From Protula sp. h YS-2021 (lineage: Eukaryota; Annelida; Polychaeta; Sabellida; Serpulidae), in NCBI GenBank assembly GCA_949752745.1, contig OX457033.1, positions 17,089,407 to 17,153,406 on the forward strand: a stretch of DNA of 64,000 bases, written 5' to 3'. How positions within the stretch are numbered: the first letter of the stretch is position 1; every line of letters begins with the position of its first letter. Positions 35,201 to 44,419 of the stretch are shown here, in pieces. Under the pieces are notes generated by a model. That model was not told the DNA's origin and ran no database searches. It was given only the letters and a program-made list of their open reading frames with translations. Both the position numbers and the translations under genes were made by a program.

Positions 35201-38200
35201 AGGTAGGTATAAACTGAAAGACAACTCTGACCAGGTGGTGGTCTGTGTGCGAATGTGTGCTGAAAGGGGAGTTCGTAGTTACACGGAGGATCACAGACAT
35301 AAAAACCATTTTTATTGAATTCTGACAGTGGCAGGATGGGCTGAATATCCACGGCTTGTCTAACAAAACATTAAAACCACATGCCTACCATAATGGCTAG
35401 GCACAGAACCACACACCCACCACGATGGCTAACAGAGAACCACACACCCACCGTGACGGCTAACAGAGAACCACACACCCACCACGATGGCTAACAGAGA
35501 ACCACACACCCACCACGATGGCTAACAGAGAACCATGCGCCCACCATGACGGCTAACACAAAACCACACACCCACCGTGACGGCTAACACAAAACCACAC
35601 GCCCACCACGATGGCTAAAACAAAACCACACACCCATCACGATGGCTAACAGAGAACCACATGCCCACCACGATGGCTAACAGAGAAACTTTTCTCACGC
35701 AGTTCAATATGCAGGTTGAGATCCTGCTCTTTGGGCTTCACTTCCGGTGCTGCCTTCTCCTTGGCTGAGCTCGACATCTGCTGCTCGGCATCCTCTCCTG
35801 CACAGCACATGGACAATACCATCAAATGGAACAGCCCATCACGTGACCAAGACTAGTTTTTTATAACATAATATTTCGAGTGTGGAATGTGTTTAAAATT
35901 TGGAAGAACACACAACACGGCAAGAAATTTTACAGCATTACTGTGCGTTCTATGACACGGCTATAAAATATAAAACAGAACCACCTTTCACGATGCGAGT
36001 TGCATACGAAAATCATGATGTACCAGCACCTTCCCTAGCGCAAAAGCCTGACATTGTGAAATCACATGCTTGTCACACCCCTACCGCTCTTCCAGACCCG
36101 ATCCGCTCCTCCCCCCCCTACCCCCACCCTAACACACATAGCACACATGTAGCACACACCGTTACTATCGTCCACACCGTCTCTGTCCAGGCGAGGCGTG
36201 TACTTGACTGAGCCGCCGTACAACTTGCCACGCTTAGCGCTGCTGTCTGCGGGCTCGCTGATCTTCTGGAAGGACAGAACCTGCAAATCAGAGGCAGTCC
36301 CCCACATACTACACCAAATGCTTGAGCAGTGATTTTCAAGCTAAAAAAAAAAATATTATATCGATGACCAGGACACACCACTCAACTAGAGCGGCCTGTG
36401 TTTAAAAACATCAGGATCCAGCCCAATAAGTTACAATTCCAACATTTTTGATGTGAAAAATTGTCCAACGGCTATACACTAAAACTTCGAACCCGAAGGC
36501 CTTTTTTGTTCTCGAATTATTTTCTAAATAATCTATAATATCCAACTAAGGAGTCGGTAGAATCATTTTGTTGTGAGATAATGTCACCTTGGAGCCGCCC
36601 TTTTTGTTGTCTGAGTCACCGACGCCGTGGGATCCGCCCTCACTGGCCACACCGCTTGTTTGCGTTCTCTTCCCCGATTGGCTGAAATAGGGACAAAACT
36701 GATTGGCTGGAATGAGGACAGAGGTACTTTTCGCGCATGCGCTTCCAAAAAAGAGAGAGAGAGAAGCAGAACTGTAACAGTTTGAAGTTTAAATCTGAAG
36801 ACAAGGATTGCACTCATTTCTTTGCTTTTTCACCTTACACCATATAACTTTTATATGACGTATATGTGTACTCACTAATCAACCTTCAGCAAAATAAAAA
36901 TATAAACCCATCACATATAAGATACAATAAAACACATTCGTCGCAAAGTTTTATTTCAACAAACCTGGTGGATTCTTTTTCGGTCTGACTTTTCAGATCT
37001 TCTAAGAACGTATGATATCTGCTCGAGCTGTAACAACCAATCAAAAAGATGCATTATAAATTGTCAACACAAAGCATATCATTACGTATAAGGCAACCGC
37101 TGTCCAGGAACCGGAAAGGGGGGAGAGGTCACAGACCCCCTAGCCCTCCTAATTTTCTGTAGGTTATGCGAAAATGGTATTGAACTTTAGTCACTCCATA
37201 CTAGGCATCAGGCTGTAAATCCAATGTAACTGATTAGCGATGTAACCGTAAGTGTTATCTGTTCGACATCCTTTTTGTGTTTGTTTTTCAAAGGTCACAA
37301 ATTTGCCACGATGGTTTTTAGGCCTGGTTACTACCATTCAGTATTTTCGACGTAATTTATTCATCTTTCTTCCTACGTTTTCCATTCTTTTCACTTAAGT
37401 ATCATTTCATTTTACATTCAAGTCATTATCTCTATCGCACTGCAATCGATTACATCGATTTTGGTTTGATTTGAACACCTGAAGTTAGCTTATGGTGGCC
37501 GGAATACTAATCTCTCCCCCGGGGTTGAAGTACATGGTAACTCGGGGTTCGAATCGCTTACCTGAGGATGTAGGCTATAGTACCTTGAGGTTCGAATCAC
37601 TTACCTGACGTTATAGTATGCTTACTCGGGGGTCGAATGGCTCACTTGAGGGTGTAGCCTACGATATCTTGAGGTTCGAACCGCTCAGCTCAAGGTGTAG
37701 GTTGTAGTGGTTCAGGGGTCGAATTGCTCACCTGATTGCGTAGGCTGTAAAGGCTTGGGGATCGTATCGCTGACCTGACGGTGTGGGATATGGTGGCTCA
37801 GGGTTCGAATCGCTCACCTGAGGGTGTAGGCTATGAAGGTTCGGGGATCGAATCGCTCACCTTTGGGTGTAGGATATGGTGGCTCAGGGTTCGCATCGCT
37901 CATCTGAGGGTGTAGGATATGGTGGCTCAGGGTTCGAATCGCTCACCTGAGGGTGTAGGCTATGAAGGCTCGAGGATTGAATCGCTCACCTTTGGGTGTA
38001 GGATATGGTGACTCAGGATTCGAATCGCTCACCTGTGGGTGCAGGATATGGTGGCTCAGGATTCGAATCGCTCATCTGAGGGTGTAGGATATGGTGGCTC
38101 AGGGTTCGAATCGCTCACCTCAGGGTGTAGGCTATGAAGGCTCGGGGACTGAATCGCTCACCTGAGGGTGTAGGCTATGAAGGCTCGAGGATTGAATCGC

Positions 38201-39666
38201 TCACCTTTGGGTGTAGGATATGGTGGCTCAGGATTCGAATCGCTCATCTGAGGGTGTAGGATATGGTGACTCAGGGTTCGAATCTCTCACCTGAGGGTGT
38301 AGGATATGGTGGCTCAGGGTTCGAACCGCTCACCTGAGGGTGTAAGCTATGATGGAGCTCGGCTCCTCGTCATACACAACGACGGGCACACACTCACACG
38401 GCGGCAGTAAGTAGTGCTCCTTCACACTGCTGCAAAGTGACGTCACAACACTCGGTTAATACCTTAATTGCCCCTTCACTGAATATTCCTTATTTATAGT
38501 TCTTTCAGGAAAGAGAATATTCAACATTTAAAGCCTGAAATGCTGTTAGGGAACGGCATACTCTCATAAATTTCATCGGTGTTTTCAACAGAATTTTACA
38601 CACGCAAGTTACCAAGCATTCCTTTCATGCTCTACTTGTCATTTCAAGAATTCTGTTAAATTCTAGGCTTTCCGTTAAATTCTTTACATGCTTTATACGG
38701 ACTCAAAGACTCACTTATACGGAGTCTATTTTACCTATTCTCTAGAGTGGTAACTTACAAAGGCATCTGAATATGGACGTGGTCAGTGGCGTACAGCAGA
38801 CTGGAGATGATCTGTTTCATGCCCGTCGATTTCGTCTCCTTCTTTTCAAGCTGCTTGTCCGCCAGTTCGGCACACGACTCTGTTTGAAAACAAAACTCAG
38901 GTTTTAAAAACAAAATATGACATGTTTTTATTATTCTTCACTCCAGTGCATGTTCATGTAAATGCATTTAGTAGCCATCTTTTGGTGAGGAAACATTTGA
39001 TAGGAACACATTTCACTGCCACACCTGTCTTGAAGAAGGCACTGGTACTGCTGTCCTCAATTTTAGAACAACTGGCCGTCTTAGGTATGCCATTTATTTG
39101 ACCTTGACCCATCTCGCATGTCTGACCTTGGCCATCAGTTTCAGTACTGACAGGATCTGAAATAAATAATATTAGATCTTACTTTAAAAGTATGAAGTTT
39201 TTAAAATGATTTCTCTGGAGGCGTGATTTCTCCACGCACTCCACCCCCCCCCCCTCCCCTCGCCCTCTACAAAATATTGTCCTTGGGGGAACAGACCTGT
39301 GGGCTATTTATACTGTCACACTTAAATTTTATCTCTACCTATTATAATTTAAGTATTTTTTGGCGATTTGTCCCTTTAACGTGTGGTGTACGGGGAGATG
39401 TACGTGGAGCTGTACGGGGAGATGTACGTGGAGGTGTTCGTGGATGTGTATGTGGAGGTGTACGTGTAATACACGGCATTTGTTATAAGCGGAAGCAAGT
39501 GTGTCTTTACAGATACACATAAGTATTTGAGTACTTGTGTGGTACATGTACAGTGAGTTGTGTCTGCAATGACGTAAGCAGTTCTTACCGGTGTCGCTTG
39601 GCGTGTACCACTCAACTTTTGGTGACTCAAAATGTGAAGCATCAGTACTCAATAAACCGTCCTCAT
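32098..39666 (-). CDS. PIKFYVE: 1-phosphatidylinositol 3-phosphate 5-kinase (PIKfyve/Fab1), last 15 exons
   Basis: Kinase that makes PI(3,5)P2 on endosomal and lysosomal membranes. The - strand exons, 5' to 3', are 39666-39589, 39156-39025, 38879-38759, 38429-38334, 37027-36965, 36681-36588, 36280-36160, 35797-35699, 35060-34964, 34630-34447, 34080-33952, 33580-33484, 32951-32790, 32530-32459 and 32213-32098. All have AG/GT borders and consistent phases, giving about 553 codons. Landmarks are DEEPSSIIAYTL, HIELQFQDDSARFFCRVYYA, ARGGKSG, RLILKQM (ATP lysine), KPTALAKILGVYRIGFKNS, LVMENLFYDRKI, FDLKGSVRNR, LLDENLL, HFLSSHLVMDYSLLVG, VVGIID, YIRTFTWDKK, and the end KYFLMVPDRWRGL. The FYVE, DEP and chaperonin-like parts that precede this in the family are not seen to 64 kb. 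Tandem arrays sit at the 3' edges of exons 4, 8, 12, 14 and 15. Confidence 0.96.
32285..32500 (-). repeat. PIKFYVE: ~38-45 bp array copying the exon 14 end and donor
   Basis: The + strand word CTTGACTATTGAGTA of exon 14 recurs as CTTGATTATGAGTA (32,414), CTTGACTACGAGCA (32,369), CTTGACTACGAACTA (32,331) and CTTGGATACATAAA (32,288), at steps of 45, 45, 38 and 43. On the - strand these are CAAG followed by GTAACG (real), TATATG, CTAATA, GTAGAG and GTGACG, so two copies keep a GT donor. Confidence 0.85.
32459..32530 (-). CDS. PIKFYVE: PIKfyve exon 14 of window
   Basis: Encodes (D)YIRTFTWDKKVENVVKST then ILNSQ plus one G, the activation-loop region. Its end CTCAATAGTCAAG and donor GTAACG are copied in the next intron. 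Confidence 0.96.
32790..32951 (-). CDS. PIKFYVE: PIKfyve exon 13 of window, catalytic DYSLL
   Basis: Encodes MVDQPLHVREHSKTVLTMAI, HFLSSHLVMDYSLLVG with the catalytic Asp, and ELVVGII. The first base of the next Asp codon ends the exon before GTGAGT, so the metal-binding IID aspartate is split by the intron. Confidence 0.97.
33108..33484 (-). repeat. PIKFYVE: 122-bp array starting at the exon 12 donor
   Basis: On the - strand GTGAGTATCACGTG (the real donor at 33,483) recurs 122 and 244 bases downstream (+ strand word GTGATACTCAC at 33473, 33351 and 33229), followed by a partial copy ending near 33,108 with another donor-like GTGAGTAC. Each unit has three CACGTG sites and CTGCAGAxTCACGTGATC. 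Confidence 0.92.
33484..33580 (-). CDS. PIKFYVE: PIKfyve exon 12 of window
   Basis: Encodes IFDLKGSVRNRLVNTYGKAV and EELVLLDENLLN plus one G. FDLKGS is a PIP-kinase signature. Donor GTGAGTATCACGTG, which is itself the first word of a 122-bp array in the following intron. Confidence 0.96.
33952..34080 (-). CDS. PIKFYVE: PIKfyve exon 11 of window
   Basis: 43 codons: KPTALAKILGVYRIGFKNSN, TNDALKQDVLVMENLFYDRK, ISQ. Nearly invariant in the family; MENLFY is the hinge region. Confidence 0.97.
34447..34630 (-). CDS. PIKFYVE: PIKfyve exon 10 of window, ATP-binding lobe
   Basis: Encodes YIRSLSRCFTWLARGGKSGS (the GGKSG glycine-rich loop), DDRLILKQMSRPEIQSF with the ATP-contacting Lys, and YFSYMTSCHQQK. 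Phase 0 end at GTAAGC. Confidence 0.97.
34964..35060 (-). CDS. PIKFYVE: PIKfyve exon 9 of window
   Basis: Encodes FQDDSARFFCRVYYAEQFTQ then LRNIVFPEGEE, start of the PIP-kinase fold (family FSDANAKFYCRLYYAGEF). Ends AG, joining G of exon 10 to give Arg. Confidence 0.95.
35406..35690. repeat. 31-bp array at the start of PIKfyve intron 8
   Basis: About nine copies of a 31-bp unit containing CCACACACCCACCACGATGG and CTAACAGAGAA. Phase starts at 35,406 and runs to within ten bases of the exon 8 donor. Unlike the exon 4, 14 and 15 arrays, the unit does not obviously copy exon sequence. Confidence 0.92.
35699..35797 (-). CDS. PIKFYVE: PIKfyve exon 8 of window
   Basis: Encodes EDAEQQMSSSAKEKAAPEVK then KEQDLNLHIEL. 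The HIEL end joins QFQDDS of exon 9 to form the family HVELQFSD motif. Donor GTGAGAAA; a 31-bp array starts about 10 bases into the intron. Confidence 0.93.
36160..36280 (-). CDS. PIKFYVE: PIKfyve exon 7 of window
   Basis: Encodes VLSFQKISEPADSSAKRGKL, YGGSVKYTPRLDRDGVDDSN and one G. The donor GTGTGTGCTAC is followed by near repeats of 11 bases, so even here the donor neighbourhood is repetitive. Confidence 0.88.
36588..36681 (-). CDS. PIKFYVE: PIKfyve exon 6 of window
   Basis: Encodes QSGKRTQTSGVASEGGSHGV and GDSDNKKGGSK, a Gly/Ser linker. Acceptor CTATTTCAG, donor GTGACA. Confidence 0.8.
36965..37027 (-). CDS. PIKFYVE: PIKfyve exon 5 of window
   Basis: A 63-bp exon encoding SRYHTFLEDLKSQTEKEST. 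AG from exon 4 plus its first base gives Ser, so the join reads IIAYTLSSSRYHTFLEDL, matching the family's ALSCKEYRNALEEL. The phase therefore confirms the exon 4 donor. Confidence 0.9.
37510..38345 (-). repeat. PIKFYVE: ~43-bp array: about 19 copies of the exon 4 end plus 5' splice donor
   Basis: The + strand word CGCTCACCTGAGGGTGTAGG and variants recurs every ~43 bp (near 37557, 37598, 37641, 37682, 37724, 37768, 37812, 37855, 37896, 37940, 37984, 38027, 38070, 38113, 38155, 38200, 38243, 38286, 38329). On the - strand each unit reads CATAxCCTACACCCTCAG|GTGAGCG, that is exon end and donor, followed by ATTCGAACCCTGAGCC. The copy at 38,329 is the real exon border. Most copies keep GTGAG; those with CATCTG on + have lost GT. 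Confidence 0.93.
38334..38429 (-). CDS. PIKFYVE: PIKfyve exon 4 of window, EPSSIIAYTL
   Basis: Encodes SVKEHYLLPPCECVPVVVYD then EEPSSIIAYTL, a conserved PIKfyve motif. The last ~20 bases (ATAGCTTACACCCTCAG) and the donor GTGAGC are the seed of the ~43-bp array that fills the following intron. Confidence 0.95.
38759..38879 (-). CDS. PIKFYVE: PIKfyve exon 3 of window
   Basis: Encodes SCAELADKQLEKKETKSTGM and KQIISSLLYATDHVHIQMPF. Corresponds to the family segment KSTMKAIFANLLP through the PF that precedes the EPSS motif. Donor GTAAGT. Confidence 0.88.
39025..39156 (-). CDS. PIKFYVE: PIKfyve exon 2 of window
   Basis: Encodes DPVSTETDGQGQTCEMGQGQ then INGIPKTASCSKIEDSST. Low-complexity linker; supported mainly by splice sites (TTATTTCAG, GTGTGG) and joining phases. 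Confidence 0.75.
39238..39260. repeat. Poly-C tract
   Basis: Uninterrupted C run in PIKfyve intron 1 of the window. Confidence 0.7.
39383..39475. repeat. 12-bp tandem repeat
   Basis: About eight copies of a GTACGTGGAGxT unit. Open in both - strand frames because the unit is a multiple of three; those frames are not genes. Confidence 0.88.
39589..39666 (-). CDS. PIKFYVE: PIKfyve exon 1 of window
   Basis: Encodes EDGLLSTDASHFESPKVEWY and TPSDT, acidic and Ser-rich, from the poorly conserved linker before the kinase. Acceptor ATGTGTTACAG, donor GTAAGA. Begins in phase 1, so at least one more exon lies upstream. Confidence 0.75.
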
Positions 39667-40420
39667 CTGTAACACATGAAATGTGAATCTCTTGTTACAT
39701 GCGAAGTCTCAGATTGTAACACACCTTCATACTCCCCAAAAACACACAGAAAGCTGTCGTTTAAATTACAAAAAGATGTCAGGTATCGATGTACAGGACA
39801 AACTTCTTCATCTGAAACAAATACCACAAGCAACCACTGATTTGCATATCACCTTAAGCATGACCAAACAGCAAAATCACCGAAGTCACCTCTTCCCAGC
39901 AATTATTTTGGATGGGAGTGGTGGGGAGGGGGGAGCAGGAGGGGGGGGGGGAGAAGAGCGGTTGGTGGAAGCTACCGCAATGCAATCAGCTTCACGGAGA
40001 AAAACAAATTATATTGCTTCAAAAAAGGAGAAAAGTAATGGCGTGCTGTAAATAAGAAATGAAGTATATCAAATAAGCACACAGGTTACCAAGCTGTAGC
40101 TGTGGCGTCAGTACGAGGCGCGTGCTTTCAGCCAATCATCAGCTCCCCGACCTTGCACTCATATCAGTTGCATTTATGCTAACAGTTTATAACTCACGCG
40201 TGAAAACCGTATGGTATAAATTTTTAATGATGATTTAATCAATATACATAAGTGATTTCCCGCATACAACAGCTCTCAAGGAGACAAGCATGGGAACAAG
40301 ATTCCCTTGTGTAACATCAACCTCCCTCTCCCCGCCTCCCCCCTCCCCAGTCCTTAACGGCACCAAAGTAATCCTTCAAAACTTTCTTCAACGGGGATAG
40401 GGGAGGGAGTTGAGAGGTGA
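39667..40420. other. Non-coding stretch upstream of the first PIKfyve exon seen
   Basis: No further PIKfyve exon was recognised. The 122-codon + strand frame at 39,683-40,051 crosses a G-rich tract and lacks motifs. Confidence 0.45.
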
Positions 40421-40421
40421 C

Positions 40422-40515
40422 AATTAGATCAGTTCGTTAGAGCGTTGATCTGGTAATTCTCAGATCCCAGTTCGGAATGGTAAGTGCTTCGATTCCCTCA
40501 GCTAAGCGAATGCAG
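40422..40515 (+). repeat. tRNA-like SINE head
   Basis: TAGATCAGTTCGTTAGAGCG resembles a Pol III A box region, followed by TCAGATCCCAGTTCGGAAT and later TTCGATTCCC like a B box. The cloverleaf is not clean, so it is a tRNA-derived element and not a tRNA gene. Confidence 0.5.
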
Positions 40516-40613
40516 TAGTTTAGATCGGCCACCCCTTAAAGAAACAGCGCTTTAAAAGAGAACTGTCACCTAGTGATGAGTGACTTATAAGCTAGTAAGC
40601 TGCTTATTCTCTT

Positions 40614-41062
40614 ACCAAGCGGACCCGCTCTAACCAAGCGGACCCGCTCTAAGCATGTGGACCCGCTCTAACCATGTGGACCCGCTCTAACCAAGCGGAC
40701 CCGCTCTAACCATGTGGACCCGCTCTAACCAAGCGGACCCACTCTAACCATGTGGACCCGCTCTAACCATGTGGACCCGCTCTAACCAAGCGGACCCGCT
40801 CTAACCATGTGGACCCGCTCTAACCAAGCGGACCCACTCTAACCATGTGGACCCGCTCTAACCATGTGGACCCGCTCTAACCAAGCGGACCCACTCTAAC
40901 CATGTGGACCCGCTCTAACATGCGGACCCGCTTTAACCATGCGGGTTCGCTCTGACCTTGCGGGCCCGCTCTGACCTTGCGGGCCCGCTCTGACTGTGCG
41001 CACCCGCTCTGACCACGAGCACCCGCTCTGACCCGCTCTGACCGCGCGGACCCGCTCTCACT
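40614..41062. repeat. 19-bp minisatellite, about 23 copies
   Basis: Unit ACCATGTGGACCCGCTCTA alternates with the AAGCGGACC variant; the last 140 bases drift to GCGGGCCCGCTCTGACC. Array edges 40,614 and about 41,062. The Arg/Ser-rich - strand frame over it is a repeat shadow. Confidence 0.93.
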
Positions 41063-41069
41063 GTGCGTC

Positions 41070-43985
41070 CTCTTCCCTCGTATGATTTGGACCCAGTCTG
41101 AACATTTGATGGAATGAAATGGTTCATACGCCACATGAAAGCAACTAAGTTCTTGCTCATTGAAACGTGAAAACAGAAAGACATCTATTATGTATGAAAC
41201 ATATCGATGGGAAATGTTTGCCATCTATGCTGCCCTTTTAATGGCTTTGTTTTTATTGCGTTTATGAACTACGCATGTGTGTTATTAAAATCTGCCTCGC
41301 TCTCTGCTACTACGTATGTCCAACTCTAGGGGTTTTTCAAACATATTTTCTTCTTATATTACATGAAACAAATAAAAAAACCGCTTGATAAAAAACAAAC
41401 AGTTCACATGCAGGTCTATAAGGAAAATATTACAAGTGAAGAAACACTGAGGAATTCAAGATAGAGTGTGTAATGAAAACGCCATGGTTACTCAGTAATG
41501 CTTCAACGTGCACGCTGTGCGTGGGCTCCACACACACACACAAAATCAATTTCATATCCTCAAACAATAAAACACATTCTGTTCTCCAGAGGTACTCTCA
41601 ATTCGTTATTGAGATAGGGCCATTCAGTTGCAGGTATGTGTTGGCCTTGACATTAACGCCACTCCCAACTCCCTGCCCGCACTCCGAATACGTGAAGGGT
41701 CGAGGAACGTAGACTATATTTACACGCGTTACAGAAAATACTAAAGGGGGCATAGGAATTCGGACACTGTATGACCGCTGCAGTGTTTTTGGTAAGCTTG
41801 GCATGAATCACATAACTTATTCATCAACATATCAACAGAAAAATAAAAAACACTTTGCCCAAAGCGAGAGCGCAATTCTCAACTTGGCAAAAACTGGAAC
41901 TGAGTCAATAATTAAAGAGCAATTGTGTAACTTGCTGCTTCGCATGGGTCACTCTTGGGTAAGTATTTGTCTTACTGGTGTAACGAGACCACAGGGAGAG
42001 GAGAAACAAAAAACACACAGTAACAAGCCAAGGCTGTCATTGGACATGTTATCATTGTACAAGTTCCACTAAATTGCTTCTTAACCAGCCCATTCTTTCG
42101 CGGATTGCCCCGTTGTCAGCTACAAGACAAGTTATCCATAACGCAAAGCTTTTTAAACACAACAGCCAAAGCCGCTGGAGTCGTGAATATGGATATCACC
42201 AACATAGGTTTTTTTAAAGTTTGAGTGTTGGAACACAAAGTGAATCGGAGGGATGAGTTACTGGATTGCGTGGACTGCGGCCATATGGACAGATATTATG
42301 GTATAATTAGATTGAATTTATGAGGATATCTCAGACGAATGGTACAGGAAAGAATGTCTGGTCAAGTGGCTGTCTACGTTTAAAGAAGAAAAGGACTACA
42401 TGCGTGTTGACGTGTGTTTTGTAATCCGAAGTTCACGAATACATAACTTATGGTAACCAAAACCTAATAATCTAGTGGCATTCATTGGTGCTAGCCATAA
42501 ACGGTGCACTGCCAGCTCTAGTTTTGCGTTCTTCAGTTGAAACTCAACAGTGTTCAAACGTAAAATAAACCCTACAGCGCTTTAATAGAAAGGGAAAAAA
42601 CGTGCAATAACGAGCCAGCTGTTGCAGATTCCTTTTTCTGTAAGCAGACACTCGCTGTTCAATTGCTTATCAATCAAGTATTGTGTTCCGCTTGTATATT
42701 CATTAACAGTCTCCGATCTCGTCAAACAAGCATATGCTGATTTTGGAAACTTGAAACAATGACTGTTTTCTTTGCTGATTTTTCTTCTTTCTGTTGCTGC
42801 ATTCTCTTTACGGATAGAATACGACAATGAAAAGAACGGATCTGTAACAAATCTTCTTTTTTGATGATGTAAATCAACCAATATTCTACATTTGGCTTCA
42901 AAAGTACTCTAAGATGGAATAATTTGTGTGAATCTCAATTTCAGGTATAAAATACTTTGTTATTTAAATCGCTATTTACACAAAAATACAGTAAACTGGA
43001 CGCAGACTCAGTAATAACGAAATAACGAGCAAATAACGGAAAAAGCATATGAATATTTATTTGCTTGATATATTCTTATTTTAAATAATAGAGTGTTGAT
43101 TGAAAAAAGTTTTGGCATGGATTTGTTTATTTTTCGGAACCTGAAGTATATTTATAGTAGCAGCTCAGAGAAACGGAATTGACTGGGTCCCATCCCACAG
43201 TAAACTGATACACATATTCAATCATAAAGTGGTTATCTCGAACGTTTTTAAATAACTTGATGTCTTGTTTGTATGTTTGTTTAAAACAGAATACTTTTAA
43301 TTTATCTGGCGTAGTGTTTAAACACTTATTTAAACCCTGGTGCCATTGTTCCCAGGAAATCGATGAGTGTAAGTTGATACGTATCGCCAAACAGAAACCT
43401 AAGAATTCTATGTGGTTGAGTGAAAAATATGAAAAATCACAACACTTGTAGAACATATCGCGAAACAATTACTCTCGCACTCTGTAAAAGTCATCAAGGT
43501 GCAAGGTAACCAGAAAAAAATAATGCCGAAAATTAATAAATAGATTTGTTTCTGCCCGAGACACACGAGCAACGTGTCCATTTATCCCAGTGAATCGCCT
43601 GAAAAGCAAACATGGGACAAAGCAGGCCAGTACTTCACAAATCTGAGGGTCGTATTGTGAAAGACATTGACTGCAGTAGCCCGCACCGGTGTTTTTTATT
43701 TATTTATTTTGTTGTTGTTGTTGTTGCTTTTTTTTTTTTTGTTTTTGTTTTTTTGGTGAAAGTGACTAAGAAATTTGTTTATACGGCTTTTGGAAACATA
43801 TGTTTTTTTCTCAACATGTCGGTATTTTGTCATCTGCGGAAGAATGATCATAACCCCTGGCCATTGTACATAACGCCTCTAACAGAGGTAAACTTGTCTG
43901 AAGAATGCAACATTTGATTCAGTTTTCACTGTCCAGCAAGTCCAACCATGAACTGGCCAAAATGTAGTCAGCTGCAATAGCGCCT
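41070..43985. other. Non-coding stretch with unassigned open frames
   Basis: Open frames on + at 41,803-42,072 and on - at 42,582-42,881 and 43,127-43,468 (113 codons) have fairly protein-like composition but no family I recognise; they could be transposon debris. T-rich tracts lie at 43,690-43,755. Confidence 0.35.
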
Positions 43986-43997
43986 GACCATTGGATG

Positions 43998-44022
43998 GGA
44001 GGGAGGGGGGGGGGGGGTATAA
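43998..44022. repeat. Poly-G tract
   Basis: GGGAGGGAGGGGGGGGGGGG-type run preceding the 21-bp array. Confidence 0.7.
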
Positions 44023-44079
44023 TTCGTTTTCTGCGCCCATCTACCAGTTTATGTGTCGTCTCGCCAGAATCTTACAGCT

Positions 44080-44412
44080 ACGTCCAAAAATAGTACAGCT
44101 ACCTACAAAAATAGTACAGGTCCCTACTACAATAGAAAGTTACCTGCAAAAAGAGTACAGCTCATAGCAAAAATAGTAAGCTACCTCCAAAAATAGTACA
44201 GCTACCTGCAAAAACAGTGCAGCTCCCAGCAAAAATAGTAAGGTACCTGCAAAAATAGTACAGCTACCTGCAAAAATAGTAAGTTACCTGTGAAAAAAAG
44301 CACAGCTCCTAGCAAATATAGTTAGCTACCTGCAAAAATAGTACAGCTACCTGCAAAAACAGTAAGCTCCTAGCAAAATAGTACAGCTACCTGCAAAAAA
44401 TAGTACAGCTAT
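44080..44412. repeat. ~21-bp minisatellite, about 15 copies
   Basis: Unit AGTACAGCTACCTGCAAAAAT with variants (CTCCTAGCAAAAATAGTA). Spacing varies between 20 and 23 bases. Confidence 0.9.
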
Positions 44413-44419
44413 CTTGAGA

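Noticed and set aside
36118..36381. Frames around 36.1-36.4 kb as independent proteins
   Set aside because: They are other-frame readings of PIKfyve exon 7 and flanking intron.
37510..38345. CRISPR-like array
   Set aside because: Units are contiguous with no unique spacers, and the context is a eukaryotic intron.
43127..43468. 113-codon - strand frame as an upstream PIKfyve exon
   Set aside because: No similarity to PIKfyve domains and no suitable acceptor/donor pair in the required phase.
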